DNA of 64,000 bases from an uncultured Collinsella sp. (GCA_900546825.1 UREE01000004.1:11580-75579), one strand, 5' to 3'. Positions 36,812 to 47,095 are shown, numbered from the stretch's first letter. Notes: generated by a model from the letters alone, not told the origin. Numbers and translations: made by a program.

Positions 36812-37141
36812 ATGAGCTATCTCATCATCGAGCTTGAGACGCAGCTGCTTAAGACCGGAAAGACCAGTGCTGATCTGATTCGGGCGACGGGGCATACTCC
36901 GGCTAATATTTCAAAGCTTAGAAACGGAAAGATAAAAGCTATTCGCCTAAAGACGCTCCTCGATATCTGTGATGAGCTTGATTGTCAACCGGGAGATATT
37001 ATTCAGCGCGTGAGTGAGAAAGAGCTTGAGGAGCTTATTGTTGAGCGTGCAAAAAACGTTGTGAGGCAGATGCGGGACGGCGGAGGCAATGAGGCGTCGC
37101 TTCCGACATCAGTCTTTGCTGTCGATTTGAGCGACGAGTAG
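36812..37141 (+). CDS. small Cro/CI-type HTH regulator
   Basis: 109 residues. The helix-turn-helix is at about 15-65 (TSADLIRATGHTPANISKLRNGKIKAIRLKTLLDICDELDCQPGDII), like the YozG-type partners of DUF2975 proteins. It starts eight bases after the upstream stop behind AGGAGG, so the two form an operon. The C-terminal tail is charged and specific to this protein. Confidence 0.85.
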   Translation: MSYLIIELETQLLKTGKTSADLIRATGHTPANISKLRNGKIKAIRLKTLLDICDELDCQPGDIIQRVSEKELEELIVERAKNVVRQMRDGGGNEASLPTSVFAVDLSDE

Positions 37142-37181
37142 CTTAAGGCGAACAACTAAAACGAAATATCAGCGTGAAGGG

Positions 37182-37200
37182 ACCCGTGTCTAACACGGGT
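37182..37200 (+). terminator. terminator after the HTH gene
   Basis: ACCCGTGT (37182-37189) pairs with ACACGGGT (37193-37200), followed by TCTTTCTTTT. Confidence 0.85.
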
Positions 37201-37285
37201 TCTTTCTTTTAGATTATCTTGGCAAATATGAGTTATCGAAAAACAATAACAACTATGGAAAACGATAAAGTAAAGAAGGAACGAT

Positions 37286-38047
37286 ATGAGCGGTTTTGCT
37301 ATCAAGCGGAACGGGAGGCCAATGAACGCATCGACGATAAGGCTATCAAGGGTGTCAAAGCGCTATGGGAGGCGCCGCGTTTTGCATGACGTTTCCTTCG
37401 AGGTGGATCAGTCTGAGCTTTGCGCCCTTGTTGGTGCAAACGGGGCGGGCAAAAGCACGCTTATTAAAATAGTGCTGGGCCTCTGTGAGCCATCGTCGGG
37501 GAGCGTGGAGCTCTTTGGAGGCAAGTCGAAAAAAGAGCTGAGCTTGATGCGGACGCGTGTCGGCTATGTGCCAGATTCCTGCGGAGCATACCAATCCCTC
37601 AGTGCGGCTGAGAATCTTCGGATCCGATGTGCGGAATGGGGACTCGATGAGAAACGTGAGGTTCCTCGCGTCTTGGGCCTAGTCGGGCTGGACGTCGATG
37701 AGAAAAAGAGCGTGAGCAGTTTTTCTCTGGGAATGAAACGGCGACTGGATATAGCTACGGCTTTATTGGGCGACACCGACGTACTAATTTTCGATGAGCC
37801 GGCAAATGGATTGGATCCGTTGGGCATCGAGAGTATATGGGCCCTTATCGGTCGATTGAATCGGGAGCAGGGCAAAACCATGCTTATCTCTAGCCACGAC
37901 TTGGATGAGCTGGCATCGGTTGCAACAAGCTGCCTGTTTCTTCATGACGGTGAACTGCTAAAAAAGGAATCGATGGACGTCATAAGGGATGAGGCGCCAT
38001 CCCTAAAAGAGTATTACAGGCGCTTGATGAAGGCGGTCTCGCTATGA
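37286..38047 (+). CDS. ABC transporter ATPase
   Basis: 253 residues. Walker A GANGAGKST, signature FSLGMKRRLDIA, Walker B VLIFDEPANGLD and H-loop SSHD. This is the exporter type (CcmA/BcrA-like) that pairs with separate permeases. Two permease genes follow with overlaps. ATG 37286 follows AAGGAA; ATG 37322 is an alternative. A TTATCG...CGATAA dyad (37233-37268) upstream may be an operator. Confidence 0.9.
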   Translation: MSGFAIKRNGRPMNASTIRLSRVSKRYGRRRVLHDVSFEVDQSELCALVGANGAGKSTLIKIVLGLCEPSSGSVELFGGKSKKELSLMRTRVGYVPDSCGAYQSLSAAENLRIRCAEWGLDEKREVPRVLGLVGLDVDEKKSVSSFSLGMKRRLDIATALLGDTDVLIFDEPANGLDPLGIESIWALIGRLNREQGKTMLISSHDLDELASVATSCLFLHDGELLKKESMDVIRDEAPSLKEYYRRLMKAVSL

Positions 38048-38868
38048 AGCGGGCGATCCATCCCATAAAGGCAGATATGATGCGTTTGCACAGGATATTT
38101 CCGGCGAAGTTTGGTCTTGCGCTTATGCTGGCGTTCGGCCTTCTCTTCGGCATCTTTCTAAAAAACGGAACAACGTTGCTCGCCTTTGGCTATGGCGTTT
38201 GTGGGGAGGATATTGGTTTCCTCTGGAATGCAATCGATCCTTCTGCGCCTGATGAGTCCCTTGCGCGCAGCGCTTTTGCCGGTACATCCCTGTTCGTTCC
38301 ACTCATCGTTTGTTTGGTGCTTTTACAGGAGCATGGCTATAAAGAGGGGCACCGAATTTCTTCGGCAAGAGGTCTCAACCGCTTTTATGGGGCTCTAGCC
38401 CATGCATTTTCGTCTGCTTTAATAATTGGCGCAGCGTATAGCGCGCTTTGCCTTCTTCTTTTTGCAATAGCCATAATACGTGGAGGGCATAACTACTCGC
38501 ACAACATACTAACTGTATTTTTGCCTGCAATGATAGTCAACGCCGTATTGGTGATATCGGTTGCGCTGGAGACGGTGACCATCTATCGGATAACGGGCAG
38601 CGCTGTATTGAGTGGGGCCGTGGTGATAGTCGGATTTGTCATGAGCTTGACGCTCTACGGAGCCTTCCTTCAGGCACCTATACCATCCTTGCGATGGATC
38701 TTCTTCCTTCCGGGGCCGTACCTTGGAGTCGGATGTGCCCTTGGGTATAGCGATATGGGGCAGCTGACGCTTCTGGGATATGGCGTGGCAGCCAGCTGTC
38801 TATCGGTATTGATTTACGCTCTCTTGAGCTTTCGCGCTGGGGGTGTGCTCAATGGCTCGTCAGATTAA
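38044..38868 (+). CDS. ABC permease, first subunit
   Basis: 274 residues with about six transmembrane segments and little charge. It overlaps the ATPase stop by four bases. The size and the ATPase-permease-permease order recall lantibiotic-immunity (LanFEG-like) or bacitracin-type exporters. No precursor peptide is seen, so this is only a suggestion. Base composition is less GC-rich than in neighbouring housekeeping genes. Confidence 0.75.
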   Translation: MKRAIHPIKADMMRLHRIFPAKFGLALMLAFGLLFGIFLKNGTTLLAFGYGVCGEDIGFLWNAIDPSAPDESLARSAFAGTSLFVPLIVCLVLLQEHGYKEGHRISSARGLNRFYGALAHAFSSALIIGAAYSALCLLLFAIAIIRGGHNYSHNILTVFLPAMIVNAVLVISVALETVTIYRITGSAVLSGAVVIVGFVMSLTLYGAFLQAPIPSLRWIFFLPGPYLGVGCALGYSDMGQLTLLGYGVAASCLSVLIYALLSFRAGGVLNGSSD

Positions 38869-39670
38869 AAGACTTCTCCAGTCAGAATTGAAGCATGTGA
38901 GCAAATGGGCGTACGCCTTAATCCTGGTAATTTATGCGTACATGGTGATATTGCAGCTTAATTCTTTCCCGATGTGGTTCTGTAGCCTCCGTGAGAACAG
39001 TTTCTTGGGTTTTTTCCCAGACCCGACGCTTCGGCTATCGGCGGAGGATGTCCTTCTATTTGGCAATGCAGAGGTTTTTCGCGGTCTGCTGTTCAACGTA
39101 GCCCCGTTGGCCCATGCATTGTTCTTTCCGTTCATCGCGGCTTGCATTGTGCCGCGCTTTGTCAGTTCGGGCTTTGTCGAGGAACCGTGGGGGTTGTCGG
39201 AGGCTCGGGGAGGGAAGCGTGTGTGCGCTATCGTTGCGCGAGTGGTGCTATCTTCTTTTGCCCTTTTGGGCGCGTTTGTCCTGTCGAGTGTCGTTTTGTA
39301 CTGTCTTAACTGCGCAATCGTTTCGGATGCTCAGCAGTATTTCAACCTGCATGTATTTTGCTATCGACTTCTTCTGGCGAGTGCCGTCTGTCTTGCATAT
39401 GTGGTCTCTTGCGTGATCGCTGTTTCCTATTTTGGGGCCGGCTTCGGTCCGATTGGCATGCTGCTGCTTGTCAACGTCGTAGCGATCTACATACAGATCG
39501 GGGCCAATTCCATGCTTCCGCTTCCAGCCTCGATGCTCATGTGGATTTGCGGCGTGACCCCGTTGGGGAATGGTCAATGCATTTCGATTTTAATTGACTG
39601 TCTCATAAACGTAGCAAGCGTTGTTGCCATTTGCTTTACTGTCGACCGATTGCGGTCGAGATTTCTCTGA
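38852..39670 (+). CDS. ABC permease, second subunit
   Basis: 272 residues with about six transmembrane segments, starting MARQIKRLLQSELKHVSKW. ATG 38852 lies within the end of the previous gene behind GGGGGTG. It completes the ABC operon and is followed by a strong terminator. Confidence 0.75.
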   Translation: MARQIKRLLQSELKHVSKWAYALILVIYAYMVILQLNSFPMWFCSLRENSFLGFFPDPTLRLSAEDVLLFGNAEVFRGLLFNVAPLAHALFFPFIAACIVPRFVSSGFVEEPWGLSEARGGKRVCAIVARVVLSSFALLGAFVLSSVVLYCLNCAIVSDAQQYFNLHVFCYRLLLASAVCLAYVVSCVIAVSYFGAGFGPIGMLLLVNVVAIYIQIGANSMLPLPASMLMWICGVTPLGNGQCISILIDCLINVASVVAICFTVDRLRSRFL

Positions 39671-39709
39671 TTGTTTGTGAGGGATAATCATACCGAGCAT
39701 ATCAAATAC

Positions 39710-39747
39710 AGGGGGGGCGGGCACCGTAGCTGGTGTCCGCCCCCCCT
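39710..39747 (+). terminator. terminator of the ABC operon
   Basis: 39710-39725 pairs with 39732-39747 over 16 bases with one wobble; the stem contains a run of seven Gs. It lies between convergent genes and could serve both. Confidence 0.75.
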
Positions 39748-39781
39748 GGCATGGAAGGTTTAAGCCTGTGTGATTCGCGAG

Positions 39782-40591
39782 CTAGCGAGCCCGCTTAACC
39801 TTGGCCGCTGCCTCGACAAACGACTTCCACAGGTCAAAGTCGGTCTCGAGCGTCTTCCACGTGTACTCAGGGTGCCATTGCACGCCCAGGCAGAACGGCT
39901 GGCCTTCGACTTCGATGCACTCGGGCACGCCGTCGGTTGCCTTGGCGACCAAGCGCGTGCTTTTACCCAGACGATCGACGCAGCAGTGGTGTGCGGAGTT
40001 GGTCTGGATCAGCCTGTGCCCGCCAACCGCGCGCTCCAGCAGCGAGCCCGGCACGACCTCGACAGGATGCACAGGGTCGTTGAGCACGTGGGTATGGCGC
40101 CACTGCGTGCGGCCCTCGCGCGCGCCCAGGCTCGGCACGTCCATGCACAGGGTGCCGCCGGTGGCGACGTTGAGCAGCTGCGTGCCGCGGCAGGTGGTAA
40201 AGAGCGGCTTTTTGGCGCGGAGTACCTCGTCGACCAGCTTAAACTCAAAACTATCGCGGATTTCGCAGCAGAGGGTGGGGTCGTAGGGTCGATCATCGCC
40301 CCAACGTTTGGGATTGACATCGGGGCCGCCGGGGATGGCGATGCCGTCGGCGATGTCGACGTAATGACGGATGACCTCAATGTCCTCGGTGATGGACATC
40401 TGCAGCGGCAGGCCGCCGGCAGCAAGAATGGCATCGACAAAGACACTTGCGATTTCCTCGTTGGGGGAGAGTGTCTCGCTTAAAAACGGCTTTGCCTCTT
40501 CCCAGCGCGGCGCCACCAGGATGAGCGGACGGTCGGCGGGGTCGACGTTGACGTGCGGGGTGTATGACGATGAAGTGCGAGTTCCGATCAT
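39782..40591 (-). CDS. gamma-glutamyl-gamma-aminobutyrate hydrolase-like class I amidotransferase
   Basis: A 269-residue PuuD-like peptidase C26. Nucleophile Cys134 lies in [12 protein letters not shown], and the His-Glu pair in [22 protein letters not shown] is the family's conserved loop. It hydrolyses gamma-glutamyl amides. It lies 52 bases downstream of the amino-acid ABC ATPase on the same strand, so it may act on an imported gamma-glutamyl compound. Confidence 0.88.
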   Translation of the reverse strand: MIGTRTSSSYTPHVNVDPADRPLILVAPRWEEAKPFLSETLSPNEEIASVFVDAILAAGGLPLQMSITEDIEVIRHYVDIADGIAIPGGPDVNPKRWGDDRPYDPTLCCEIRDSFEFKLVDEVLRAKKPLFTTCRGTQLLNVATGGTLCMDVPSLGAREGRTQWRHTHVLNDPVHPVEVVPGSLLERAVGGHRLIQTNSAHHCCVDRLGKSTRLVAKATDGVPECIEVEGQPFCLGVQWHPEYTWKTLETDFDLWKSFVEAAAKVKRAR

Positions 40592-40643
40592 AGGTGTTGC
40601 TTTCGAGTTTGGATGGTCATGGCGAGCGGATATGGCAATTGGG

Positions 40644-41409
<766 letters not shown>

Positions 41410-41445
41410 GGTGCTCGGCTCCTTATGACTGGAAATGGTAAAGCG

Positions 41446-42279
41446 TTAGCGGATGATGGTCGCGCCGGTCTTGTGCGAAACGTAGACAGCGGCCTTGTTG
41501 ATCGCGACGTTGATGAGGATGTAGATGACCGCGATCACCAGATAGACCGATACGAGCGCGTCGTAGTTGGTGATGAGCACGCGGGCATTTTGCATGAGGT
41601 CGGGGTAGCTCACCACATAGGCGACGGTGGTGTCTTTGACTACGACCACGAGCTGCGAAATCAACGACGGAATGATAAACCGAATCGCCTGGGGCAATAC
41701 GATTTTAAAGGTGATTTTGGCCTTGGAGAGACCGAGCGCCTGGGCTGCCTCGACCTGACCACGCGGCACGGCGTTGACGCCGGCGCGGAAGATCTCGGCA
41801 AGTACGCCGGCTGCAGCGAGCGCGACGGGAAGCGTGAGCATCCAAAACGACGGCAGTGAAATCTTGTACTGAGGCAGCACCAAAAAGAAGAAGTAGATGA
41901 ACAGCAGGCTCGGCACGCCACGGAAGAAATCGGTGAGCACGCGGCAGACCAGCTGCAGCGGCTTGATGTCGCTGGTACGGCCGAGCATGAGGGCTAAGCC
42001 CAGTACCAGCGCGATGGCGCCGGCGGTGAGCGCGACCTTTACTGTGCCCTCAAAACCGGCAAGCAGGAACTTCCAGGTGGTGAGGTGCGTAAAGAAGTAC
42101 CAGTAATGGACCGAAAGCTGGCCGGTCACATAAAAGCGCTGCAGTACCAGAGCGATGAGCGCGGCCACGGCAACAAGTGAGATGGCGGTGCCGACGCGAA
42201 TCTTGGCGCGCATCTTGGGGCCGGGAGCCTCGTAGAGCGCATCGCGCATGGTGAGCGCGGAGGTGGAGCGCTTGCTCAT
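41446..42279 (-). CDS. amino-acid ABC transporter permease
   Basis: 277 residues. An N-terminal helix (about 28-48) is followed by the five-helix His/Glu/Gln permease core. VLAEIFRAGVNAVPRGQVEAAQALGLSKAKITFKIVLPQAIR is the conserved EAA loop. It overlaps the upstream permease gene by four bases. Confidence 0.92.
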   Translation of the reverse strand: MSKRSTSALTMRDALYEAPGPKMRAKIRVGTAISLVAVAALIALVLQRFYVTGQLSVHYWYFFTHLTTWKFLLAGFEGTVKVALTAGAIALVLGLALMLGRTSDIKPLQLVCRVLTDFFRGVPSLLFIYFFFLVLPQYKISLPSFWMLTLPVALAAAGVLAEIFRAGVNAVPRGQVEAAQALGLSKAKITFKIVLPQAIRFIIPSLISQLVVVVKDTTVAYVVSYPDLMQNARVLITNYDALVSVYLVIAVIYILINVAINKAAVYVSHKTGATIIR

Positions 42280-42935
42280 CGGAGGATCCTCACCTTCTTA
42301 TCGATATAGTTGCCAATGTGGCTCACCACAAAGGCCGTGCCCAGGTAGCCGAGCGCCGAGATAAAGAACGCGGCGACGCCGCCGAGCGAGCGCGTGTTGA
42401 TGTAGCTCACCACGCCGGTGAGCTCCTGCGGTTTAAGCGGCACCTGACTGCCGAGCGCGGTGGTGAGCATGACGGCGATAAAGAGGTTGGTCATGGGCAG
42501 CACGCTCGAGCGCAGCGCCTGCGGAATCACGATCTTGGCGAGGATACGGCTGAAGCTCATGCCCAGCGAGCGGGCGGCTTCCACCTGGCCGACACCGACG
42601 GTGTTGATGCCGCTCATAAAGTTCTCGGAGCCAAAGGCAGAACCCAAGAGCACTGTGGCGACGATGACGCAGGTGCGGTAGGGCAGGACGACCTTGAGCG
42701 GGGGCAGCGCATAGACGACGATAATGAGCAGCGCGATGCCGGGGATGTTACGGAAGACCTGGACATACAGGTCGCCAAAGACGCGCAGCGGCTTGAGCGG
42801 CGACACGCGCATCACGGTGACGGCGACGGCCAGCACCATGGCGATGGCAAACGACTCAAGCGTCATGCCCCAGGTTGCTAGCAGCGCGTCGATATAGTTC
42901 TGGCCATAGAGCGACCAGAGCTCGGAGAGACTCAT
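42276..42935 (-). CDS. amino-acid ABC transporter permease
   Basis: 219 residues with five transmembrane helices. The EAA loop is GINTVGVGQVEAARSLGMSFSRILAKIVIPQALR. It forms a heterodimer with the next permease (GltJ/GltK or GluC/GluD style). It lies downstream of the binding-protein gene, with a hairpin between. Confidence 0.92.
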   Translation of the reverse strand: MSLSELWSLYGQNYIDALLATWGMTLESFAIAMVLAVAVTVMRVSPLKPLRVFGDLYVQVFRNIPGIALLIIVVYALPPLKVVLPYRTCVIVATVLLGSAFGSENFMSGINTVGVGQVEAARSLGMSFSRILAKIVIPQALRSSVLPMTNLFIAVMLTTALGSQVPLKPQELTGVVSYINTRSLGGVAAFFISALGYLGTAFVVSHIGNYIDKKVRILR

Positions 42936-42959
42936 GCGGACCTCCCGCCGGTAAGGAAA

Positions 42960-42985
42960 GGGGCTCCCGTGTGTACGGAAGCCCC
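42960..42985 (-). terminator. hairpin between the binding-protein and permease genes
   Basis: GGGGCTCCCGT (42960-42970) pairs with ACGGAAGCCCC (42975-42985) with one mismatch. No T-run. Partial termination or mRNA protection here would give more binding protein than permease. Confidence 0.55.
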
Positions 42986-43073
42986 GACAACTCAGTGAGG
43001 AAACAGTTTAGCGCAATAAAGCGCATCGTGCGTTTCCGTATGGTTTCGTAGCGGCCGTTACTAGGCTCGCTGC

Positions 43074-44069
43074 CTAGGCGCCGATCTCGGGCAGCTCGGG
43101 AACATTGGTGTCGCCCGTACGGTCGCCAATGCAGATCTGCCACAGCTCGGTCCAGGTGCCATCGTCCTCGATCTTCTTAAGGAAGTCGTTGACAAAGGCG
43201 ACACCGTCGGAATCGAGCGGCAGGCCGATGCCGTAGGGCTCCTTGCTGCCGAAGGGCTTGCCGGCAATCTTGTACTTGCCGGGCTCGCGGACCAGGGCGC
43301 TCTGCTGCATGTTGTTGTCGATGACGTAGGCGTCAACGCGGCCCTGCTGAAGTGCCTGGCGGGCCTCCTCGTCGGTCTTGAACTCCTGTTGGCTGGCCTT
43401 GGGGGAGAACTCCTCCAGGATGGCGGGGCCGTTGGAGCCGGACTGGACGGCGACGTTCTTGTCGGCCAGGTCGTCGACGCTCTTGATGTCGTCGTTGTCG
43501 GCGAGCACCAGGATAGCCTGCTGGGTGTAGTAGTAGGGACCGGCGAAGGAGACGAGCTTCTTGCGCTCGTCAGTGATGGTGTAGGTGGCAAAGACAGCGT
43601 CGACCTGGCCGTTCTGCAGGACGGACTCGCGCGTGTCCGAGGTCACCTGGGTGATCTCGACCTTGTTCTCGCCCAGAATGAAGTTGGACAGGAGCTGTGC
43701 GATACCGGCGTCGAAGCCGCGGGTCTGACCGTCTTTCTCGTTGAGGAGGGAGAAAAGTGTGGAGGTCTGAACGCCACCGATCTTAAAGACACCGGCGTCC
43801 TTGACGGCCGTGGCCCAGGTGCTGGCGGCGATGGCGTCGTCATCGGCCTTGGGGCCGTTGTCGACGAGTTTGTCGAATGCCTTGGCATCGAGTATGGTGG
43901 AAGCCTCGGTATCTTCGGAGCTCTTGGAGGAGCCGACGGCGGAACCCTTGTCGGCCTCGGCGCTGGTGTCGGAGCAGCCGGCAAGACCAAGGCCGGCAAC
44001 GGTTGCGAAGGTGGCGGCAACGAAGCCGCGGCGGTCGAGAACGACCTGCTGGGAGAGGTTCTTGCTCAT
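43074..44069 (-). CDS. amino-acid ABC transporter substrate-binding lipoprotein
   Basis: 331 residues. The signal peptide has a twin-arginine-like DRRGFVAATFATVAGLGLAGC; Cys32 would be lipidated. A family 3 solute-binding domain follows (GFDAGIAQLLSNFILG, VDAVFATYTITDERKKLVSFAGPYYYTQQAILV), as in glutamate or glutamine binders. First gene of the importer operon, with a good promoter upstream. Confidence 0.93.
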   Translation of the reverse strand: MSKNLSQQVVLDRRGFVAATFATVAGLGLAGCSDTSAEADKGSAVGSSKSSEDTEASTILDAKAFDKLVDNGPKADDDAIAASTWATAVKDAGVFKIGGVQTSTLFSLLNEKDGQTRGFDAGIAQLLSNFILGENKVEITQVTSDTRESVLQNGQVDAVFATYTITDERKKLVSFAGPYYYTQQAILVLADNDDIKSVDDLADKNVAVQSGSNGPAILEEFSPKASQQEFKTDEEARQALQQGRVDAYVIDNNMQQSALVREPGKYKIAGKPFGSKEPYGIGLPLDSDGVAFVNDFLKKIEDDGTWTELWQICIGDRTGDTNVPELPEIGA

Positions 44070-44112
44070 GGTAGAACACCTTTCTCAATAAAATCCCTAG
44101 CGGTTGAGTAGA

Positions 44113-44142
44113 GTTATACCCTATCCCGCTCAAATGGGTCAA
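44113..44142 (-). promoter_or_regulatory. promoter of the importer operon
   Basis: On the minus strand TTGACC (complement of 44137-44142) and TATAAC (complement of 44113-44118) are 18 bases apart. Confidence 0.65.
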
Positions 44143-44253
44143 CACGAAATAACTCAGAAACATACTTACCTTATGGGTTATTCTACCTACCATAAAGGGA
44201 CAGGCACCTTTGTGGTGGTTCTTGCAGATGTGGTGGCCTGTCTCGCTGCTTTG

Positions 44254-44469
44254 TCTCAATCTGTAACAGGTAGACGAGGAAATGGGTTCTAACTGTTACA
44301 GATTGAGATTTTCTCTTCAGGGGAATTCGAATGTCTCGATCTGTAACAGTTAGACGGCCAAAAGGTCTCTATCTGTTACAGATTGAGACAAAGGTCAGGG
44401 GCAAAGACGGTTTGTCTAGATTTGTAACAGTTAGACGGGAATTCGGGCCCTAGATGTTACAGATTGAGA
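44254..44469. repeat. array of three long hairpins, ~80-bp period
   Basis: Three units begin at 44254, 44334 and 44415. Each is an arm like TCTCAATCTGTAACAGTTAGA, a 13-14 base loop, and its near-perfect inverse. The arms are conserved; the loops differ (44275-44287, 44355-44367, 44436-44449), and so do the 25-26 base spacers. It lies between the dxs terminator and the importer promoter. No gene is supported in 44150-44486. Confidence 0.9.
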
Positions 44470-44486
44470 TAATCGCGCGCGAAAAT

Positions 44487-44525
44487 AAAAACCTCCGCAG
44501 GGGTGCTTCCCTTGCGGAGGTTTTT
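44487..44525 (-). terminator. dxs terminator
   Basis: A perfect 13-bp stem (44487-44499 with 44513-44525). On the minus strand it is followed by TTTTATTTT. It starts at the dxs stop codon. Confidence 0.9.
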
Positions 44526-46306
44526 TACTCGTTAAGTAGCCTAACGGCTTCGGCGGCCATGTTCTCGGCCGTCATGCCGTTCTGAGCGAGCAACTCGTTG
44601 GGGTCGTAGCGGTCGGGGAAGCCCTTGGCGATGCCAAAGGTGCGCGTGCGCACGGGCGTGCAGGCCAAGTAGCACGCGACGCGCTCGCCCCAGCCGCCGT
44701 CCAAGATGCCGTCTTCGAGGGTGACGACAACGCGATGCTTGGCGGCAAGGCTGTCGAGGAACTCGCGGTCGAGCTCGGTTGCATAGCGCGGGTTGACGAG
44801 CGTGGCCTCGATGCCGTACTCGGCAGTCAGACGGTTTGCCACGCGCTCGCCCAGCTCAAAGAAATCGCCAAGCGCGAGCACGGCCACGTCGCGACCCTGG
44901 CACACCACGTTGTAACGAACGGCGCCGTAATCGGCGTCCTCGGCAGGCGCAAGATCGGGGCGGCTTACCAAGCCAATGCCCGGCACGCGAATCGCCACGG
45001 GATGCTCGCGGTGGTCGAGCGACCAGCTCAGCATGGATAGGTATTCCTCCATGCAGGAAGGCGCCAGGTAACGCATATTGGGGAGAGCGCCCAGCATAGA
45101 AATATCAAAGAACGAAAGATGCGTCTCGGATGTGGTGCCAAAGATCGATGCGCCAAACACCAGGATGGTTGCGGGGACATCGTTGAGGCACAGGTCGTGC
45201 CACAGCTCGTCGTAGGCGCGCTGCAAAAACGTGCCGTACACACCAAAGACTGGCTTGGCACCCGAGCGCGCAAGCGCGGTGGCAAAGGTCACGGCGTGCT
45301 CCTCGGCAATGCCCACATCGACGAACTGTTTGCCGGCGGCGGCGCGAAGCTCGGGTGTAAAGCCCATGATGTAGGGCGTGGCGGCCGTGATGCCCACGAC
45401 CTGCGGATCGTGCTCGATGGCGGCGCTGAGCGCCTCGCCCGTAATGTCGGCATAGGTGCGCGGCGCAGGCTCGCTCGGATGGCCCGGGCAGAGCTTGCGC
45501 CCAGTCGCCATGTCAAACGGACCCACATGATGCCAGCGCTCGGGGTCGCTCTGGGCTGGCTCAAAGCCCTTGCCCTTTGCGGTGGAGACGTGCAGCACGA
45601 TGGGATGATCGATATCGCGCAGCTCCTGCAGCGTGTCGACCAGGGCCAACACATCGTTGCCGGTGTCCAGATAGCAGTAGTCGAGCCCCATCGCGCGGAA
45701 AACGTTGCGCTCACAGGTGCCGTTGCTGGCGCGTAGCTCGGCCAGATTGCGATACAGGCCACCGTGGTTTTCGGCGATGGACTGGTCGTTATCGTTGACG
45801 ATGATGATCAGGTTGCTGTCGAGCTCGGCGGCATTGTTAAAGCCCTCAAACGCCAGACCGCCCGAAAGCGAACCGTCGCCAATGATGGTGATGACGTTGT
45901 ACGCATCGCCCGCCAGGTCACGAGCGTGCGCCAAGCCGCAGCCCAGACTCACCGACGTGGAGGTGTGGCCCATGGCGAACAGGTCGTGCTCGGACTCGTC
46001 AGGATTGGCAAAACCAGAGGCCTCGCCGTAGCGTGCCGGGTCGATATAAGTGTACGCGCGCCCAGTCAGCGCCTTGTGGGCGTAGGTCTGGTGCGAAACA
46101 TCAAAGACAATCTTGTCGATGGGGGAGTTAAACACGCGATGGAGCGCAACCGTAAGCTCAACGACGCCCAGGTTGGGGGCAACGTGCCCGCCGACGGCGG
46201 CGGAGCTTTCGAGGATGGCGTGGCGGATCTCGCCGCAGAGCAGCGGAAGCTCGGCGCGATCGAGAGCCTTGACGTCCTCGGGCGTTGTCGTTTGCGTAAG
46301 CAGCAT
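44525..46306 (-). CDS. dxs: 1-deoxy-D-xylulose-5-phosphate synthase
   Basis: A 593-residue thiamine diphosphate enzyme, first step of the MEP isoprenoid pathway. The ThDP motif is IGDGSLSGGLAFEGFNNA, and the substrate region HQTYAHKALTGR is intact. The transketolase-like middle domain (VGIAEEHAVTFATALARSGAKPVFGVYGTFLQRAYDEL) and C-terminal domain follow. It is about 30 residues shorter than common Dxs proteins, so a related paralogue cannot be ruled out. Confidence 0.9.
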   Translation of the reverse strand: MLLTQTTTPEDVKALDRAELPLLCGEIRHAILESSAAVGGHVAPNLGVVELTVALHRVFNSPIDKIVFDVSHQTYAHKALTGRAYTYIDPARYGEASGFANPDESEHDLFAMGHTSTSVSLGCGLAHARDLAGDAYNVITIIGDGSLSGGLAFEGFNNAAELDSNLIIIVNDNDQSIAENHGGLYRNLAELRASNGTCERNVFRAMGLDYCYLDTGNDVLALVDTLQELRDIDHPIVLHVSTAKGKGFEPAQSDPERWHHVGPFDMATGRKLCPGHPSEPAPRTYADITGEALSAAIEHDPQVVGITAATPYIMGFTPELRAAAGKQFVDVGIAEEHAVTFATALARSGAKPVFGVYGTFLQRAYDELWHDLCLNDVPATILVFGASIFGTTSETHLSFFDISMLGALPNMRYLAPSCMEEYLSMLSWSLDHREHPVAIRVPGIGLVSRPDLAPAEDADYGAVRYNVVCQGRDVAVLALGDFFELGERVANRLTAEYGIEATLVNPRYATELDREFLDSLAAKHRVVVTLEDGILDGGWGERVACYLACTPVRTRTFGIAKGFPDRYDPNELLAQNGMTAENMAAEAVRLLNE

Positions 46307-46534
46307 CGTTGTGGGTTACTCCATGCGAATCGTGCGCCGGCACTCCCTCGGCCGGCACAATTGCACAAGACAGTCTCGCACATTTTGGCGTTTGATATGT
46401 GACGGCGGCGCGGTAATTCGCCAACTGGTGGGGCAAAACGTTTTGTCCGATGCCATACTGGTAAATTCGATGATGATTTTATTCATTGCGCGCAGGCCGC
46501 GGCTTGCCGCCGAGCGCCGCCGGAAGGAGGCCGC

Positions 46535-47092
46535 ATGTCCGATACCGTTCGTGCCGAGAAAATCGCGCGCGAGGTCGACGATGCCGCCCGTCAGCTTGCC
46601 CAGGCGGGCCGCTTGGACCTGATGCATGAGTTTATCCAACATGGCGATGTGACGGTCTATACGCATGTGACCTCGGTAGCGCGGGCAAGTCTGTCCTTTG
46701 CCGAGCGCCTGGGCCGCGTCGGTATCTCCGTCGACCGCTTATCGCTGCTGCGCGGGGCCCTGCTGCACGATTACTTTCTCTATGACTGGCACGATCCCGA
46801 CCCAAGCCATCGACTGCATGGCTTTCGTCACCCGTTTTTTGCCTTGGCGCGTGCGGAGGAAGATTTTGAGCTGACGCCGCGCGAGCGGAATATTATCGTA
46901 CGGCATATGTTTCCGCTGGTACCGGTGCCGCCGACGTGTCGTGAGGCATGGATTGTGTGCCTGGCGGATAAATGGTGCGCACTGCGCGAGACGATTGCCG
47001 GCCGTCTGCCGCGCAAAGGCGGCGCGAACGATTTGAACGAGGGCCCGAGTGACGGCTCGAGCAAAGAATCGAACGAAAAGAGGAGTGGGTAG
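46535..47092 (+). CDS. HD-domain protein
   Basis: 185 residues. THVTSVARASLSFAERLG and LLRGALLHDYFLYDWH give the HD metal signature, with HGFRHPFFALARA and IIVRHMFPL later. Such proteins are predicted phosphohydrolases. ATG 46535 follows GGAAGGAGG. It is followed within three bases by a CmpB-family gene, a pairing I recall from related gut bacteria. Confidence 0.82.
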   Translation: MSDTVRAEKIAREVDDAARQLAQAGRLDLMHEFIQHGDVTVYTHVTSVARASLSFAERLGRVGISVDRLSLLRGALLHDYFLYDWHDPDPSHRLHGFRHPFFALARAEEDFELTPRERNIIVRHMFPLVPVPPTCREAWIVCLADKWCALRETIAGRLPRKGGANDLNEGPSDGSSKESNEKRSG

Positions 47093-47095
47093 ACG

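Noticed and set aside
39711..39717. Seven-G tract as a phase-variation site
   Set aside because: It is in the stem of a terminator, outside any gene.
44254..44469. CRISPR array
   Set aside because: There are only three units, the repeat is a 55-base hairpin with variable loop, spacers are 25-26 bases, and no cas genes are near.
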